64,000 nt of DNA from Pseudomonas putida (lineage in GTDB: Bacteria; Pseudomonadota; Gammaproteobacteria; Pseudomonadales; Pseudomonadaceae). The translations under genes and the position numbers were made by a program. The stretch lies in assembly GCA_041879295.1 (NCBI GenBank), contig CP047152.1, positions 3,229,501 to 3,293,500 on the forward strand. The letters run 5' to 3'. A model generated the notes under the pieces. That model worked only from the letters and a program-made list of their open reading frames with translations. It ran no database searches and was not told the DNA's origin. Numbering within the stretch: the first letter of the stretch is position 1; each line of letters begins with the position of its first letter. This document shows positions 63,101 to 64,000 of this stretch, one piece after another.

Positions 63101-64000
63101 GGGCGAAAGAATGCCGTCTTCGTAGTTCCAGCCGTTGGCCGAACCGTCGGCGGCGGTCAGGTCCCATTTGGGCAGGTGGATGTGCTGGCCGATCACGTCG
63201 GTCGGGGTGCGCACCTGGTAATCGTCCATCTCATAGATGTTCGGGATTAGGTTGGTGTGCTGGTACATCGCGCAGTCGAAGGTGTTCATGCGCATCACCA
63301 GCGGCTCTGGCGGGCGCTGCTTGGTAATGACCGGCCAGGCGTCCTCCCACAGGGCGATGATGCGTGCCTGCGGGAAGTGGTAGCCCACTTTGTTATACAC
63401 CGCGTCGAACTGGATGTTGGCCCCTTTGTAGATGCGTGGGCGGTCGGCAGTGAAGGCCGAGGCGCCACGGAAGTTCACACCCGTCAGGCTCTCTCCACTG
63501 TTGAACTCACCGACCCCGGAGGACTGCGTCAGACGTTTTCCACGGTCATCCATGCAGGGCTCGTAGTACGGCGCACCCGCAGTCGGCAAGGCGCCGTTGG
63601 TGCGGAACGCCTTGGCCACTGGCTGGTTACCGGGAATCAGTGCATAGCTGGGGTGTTCACCCATGGCGTGGAACTGCATGGCTGCCTGCTCCACATCGGT
63701 GCCCTCCTCAGGCAGGTAGATGGGCTTGGCCTTGTGCACGACCTTGGTGAAGTCCAGTTTGGTGGTGGTGGTATCCGCTACGCCACCGGCCGACACACCG
63801 TCCAGTGCATGGCGGCCAAGGCCGCCGTCCCAGCCATCGACCTGGTTCGCATCCAGGTTGGCCCACAGGGCTTTACCGCTGTCTTTCAGTTGCCGGGCCA
63901 GGGCCGGGTCGAGCATGTCCAGGGGCGGGGTTGGCGGGCGATTGCCGACGCTGCTTTCCATGCCGCCGATCCAGAACGGGTAGCCTGGGTTTTTCAACGT
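60176..64000 (-). CDS. giant multicopper oxidase, MnxG-like (5' end outside window)
   Basis: At least 1274 residues are in the window; the frame is still open at 64000, so the true N-terminus lies beyond it. His-rich cupredoxin motifs occur along the visible fragment: QHIHLPKW (about 270), THDHLGPSTHQQVGLY (about 373-386, an HCHxxxH-type site with Asp), MHAGGHEEEHNVTLHG (about 630-646), MHNVV (about 900), SSHVGLHAQ (about 921) and LDGHVWPLHNY (about 1170). Several cupredoxin domains and this size resemble MnxG, a Mn(II) oxidase of P. putida GB-1, more than laccases. SCO chaperones follow in the operon. The substrate is inferred, not shown. Confidence 0.8.
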   Translation of the reverse strand, partial: TLKNPGYPFWIGGMESSVGNRPPTPPLDMLDPALARQLKDSGKALWANLDANQVDGWDGGLGRHALDGVSAGGVADTTTTKLDFTKVVHKAKPIYLPEEGTDVEQAAMQFHAMGEHPSYALIPGNQPVAKAFRTNGALPTAGAPYYEPCMDDRGKRLTQSSGVGEFNSGESLTGVNFRGASAFTADRPRIYKGANIQFDAVYNKVGYHFPQARIIALWEDAWPVITKQRPPEPLVMRMNTFDCAMYQHTNLIPNIYEMDDYQVRTPTDVIGQHIHLPKWDLTAADGSANGWNYEDGILSPGSVVERVHAIRTYNGCTEGDSRDGTAACPIARQHPYFGRFGRADWLGARTAMQRWFADPLVNVHNVDRGLGTIFTHDHLGPSTHQQVGLYATVLAEPAGSTWYHAETGEQLYNPATRQDGGPTSWQAVIQTGDHDGDGKNDSYREFFLEYSDFQHAYEAGVYVGAGPDGIPNAQSYPATADSFRYAINPPVRGKASSLLEAIVEERGGINPGCPSRPCPQAISVDDPGMFVVNYRNEPLALRVYDPNKVGPDGKRGMQADGLAGDLSYALQTRTDRAIPAMNLSPSAITSAVGPTGGTTLFPPHINTAGAEPGDPFTPLLRTYSGDNVRLRMHAGGHEEEHNVTLHGVKWLQNGSGFGNSSNSGWKSSQMIGISEQLGFMAPVSMISSSAATNGDYLYSLDAALEGYWNGIWGIMRNYTAQRADLFPLPNNPQPVAMRNTVNFNGICPKTTANPNGIGTRTTVKRNYEIVAALANDILENRNGVSINDPAGIGQHVGGALKADGGTLVFNSRKTAIPLVSGVDPEDGATFTIGGHSAPLHDPTAILYVRKADLDATTGKLKPGVPVEPLVLRANAGDCISITLENRLPLVMPDLSSTAVMHNVVKRDRFDSEGSTAFANNLMRPSSHVGLHAQLLAYDITKSDGANVGLNPVQTVPPRAGTSGAYPTKEYQYYAGHLEREGKPVSQLGRTVDNIKTTPIEFGGLNLIPSDFIKQPQKGLVGAMSILPQTATWTEDTATRTQATVKVSGQPDYRDFVTVWQRALNMRWADGRPVEGINVEGNGAAGDPQDNGNMAVNYKTEPLWLRFGMAPDSPFGRANGLGFGDVPNAHMAYANALVGGDPQTPVLYAKPGQPVRNHIVMPSGGSRGMVYQLDGHVWPLHNYQAEKSDADGYPMSMPGIGSVRFGYNPMAMYIGAQESVLPAAHFSFMLPSAGGANAVAGDYLFRDYAAYGNLSGLWGILRVTNEAPPATAPAQ

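Noticed and set aside
61043..63250. 735-codon plus-strand open frame opposite the multicopper oxidase
   Set aside because: It is the complementary reading of a GC-rich gene with strong third-position GC. The product is His/Val/Arg-rich without motifs, and the minus strand has clear cupredoxin motifs.

Overview
The window looks like chromosome of a fluorescent pseudomonad, most likely the Pseudomonas putida group. It is GC-rich and carries Pseudomonas REP/REPIN palindromes of the GCGGG(T/C)N2CCCGC type. Its gene families are typical of P. putida: a PHB/3-hydroxybutyrate locus with a sigma-54 activator, ecotin, LysE exporters, and a multicopper oxidase next to a non-canonical type II secretion cluster. 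I saw no rRNA, tRNA, CRISPR array or insertion sequence. Names are assigned by reading motifs, not by database search.

Layout. 1-2742: a YcaD-like MFS transporter, a small Gly/Ser-rich secreted protein and a PEBP-family protein. 2784-10536: a compact integrated element with a tyrosine integrase at the left end, a serine resolvase at the right end, and about ten small unrecognised genes between, several overlapping by ATGA/GTGA. A 10-bp direct repeat is a candidate attachment core. 10586-12101: an AroF-type DAHP synthase preceded by an aromatic-codon leader peptide, a very strong terminator and a second Tyr-rich small ORF, which looks like transcription attenuation. 12183-16477: parvulin PpiC, a REPIN, and a YejA/YejB/YejE-like peptide transporter without its ATPase. 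16537-22896: 3-hydroxybutyrate use: sigma-54 activator, GntP permease, hydroxybutyrate dehydrogenase, ecotin, acetoacetyl-CoA synthetase. 22984-31362: a second parvulin, an autotransporter, two LysE exporters flanking an AraC regulator, a phosphatase, a nitrilase-family hydrolase, Ogt and a WaaZ-like LPS core protein.

31400-36840 is a patchy accessory stretch. It holds orphan lipoproteins, an Rhs fragment, two paralogous 32-residue membrane peptides, and an ECF sigma/anti-sigma pair. 37074-41354 is a six-gene leftward operon (PanE-like, VOC, MaoC, CaiB CoA-transferase, AroE-like, AroQ-like) divergent from its LysR regulator. 42576-44324 is an OPT-family transporter.

44700-64000 is almost entirely one leftward block. 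Upstream, running off the right edge, are a large multicopper oxidase, a YVTN beta-propeller protein, two SCO copper chaperones, a cytochrome c/periplasmic-binding-protein fusion and a SurA-like chaperone. Downstream, behind a sigma-54 promoter, are a receiver-only response regulator, a GspE ATPase, PilM/N/O/P-like proteins, a TPR-bearing lipoprotein secretin, three pseudopilins and the curli-export genes csgE, csgF and csgG. No GspF and no curlin subunit genes (csgA/csgB) are present in the window. Related oxidases and secretion genes are known in P. putida GB-1 for Mn(II) oxidation (MnxG; Xcm secretion; sigma-54 regulator MnxR). My inference is that this block makes, metallates and exports an extracellular metal-oxidising factor, with a curli-type pore added. 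It is the most interesting system in the window.
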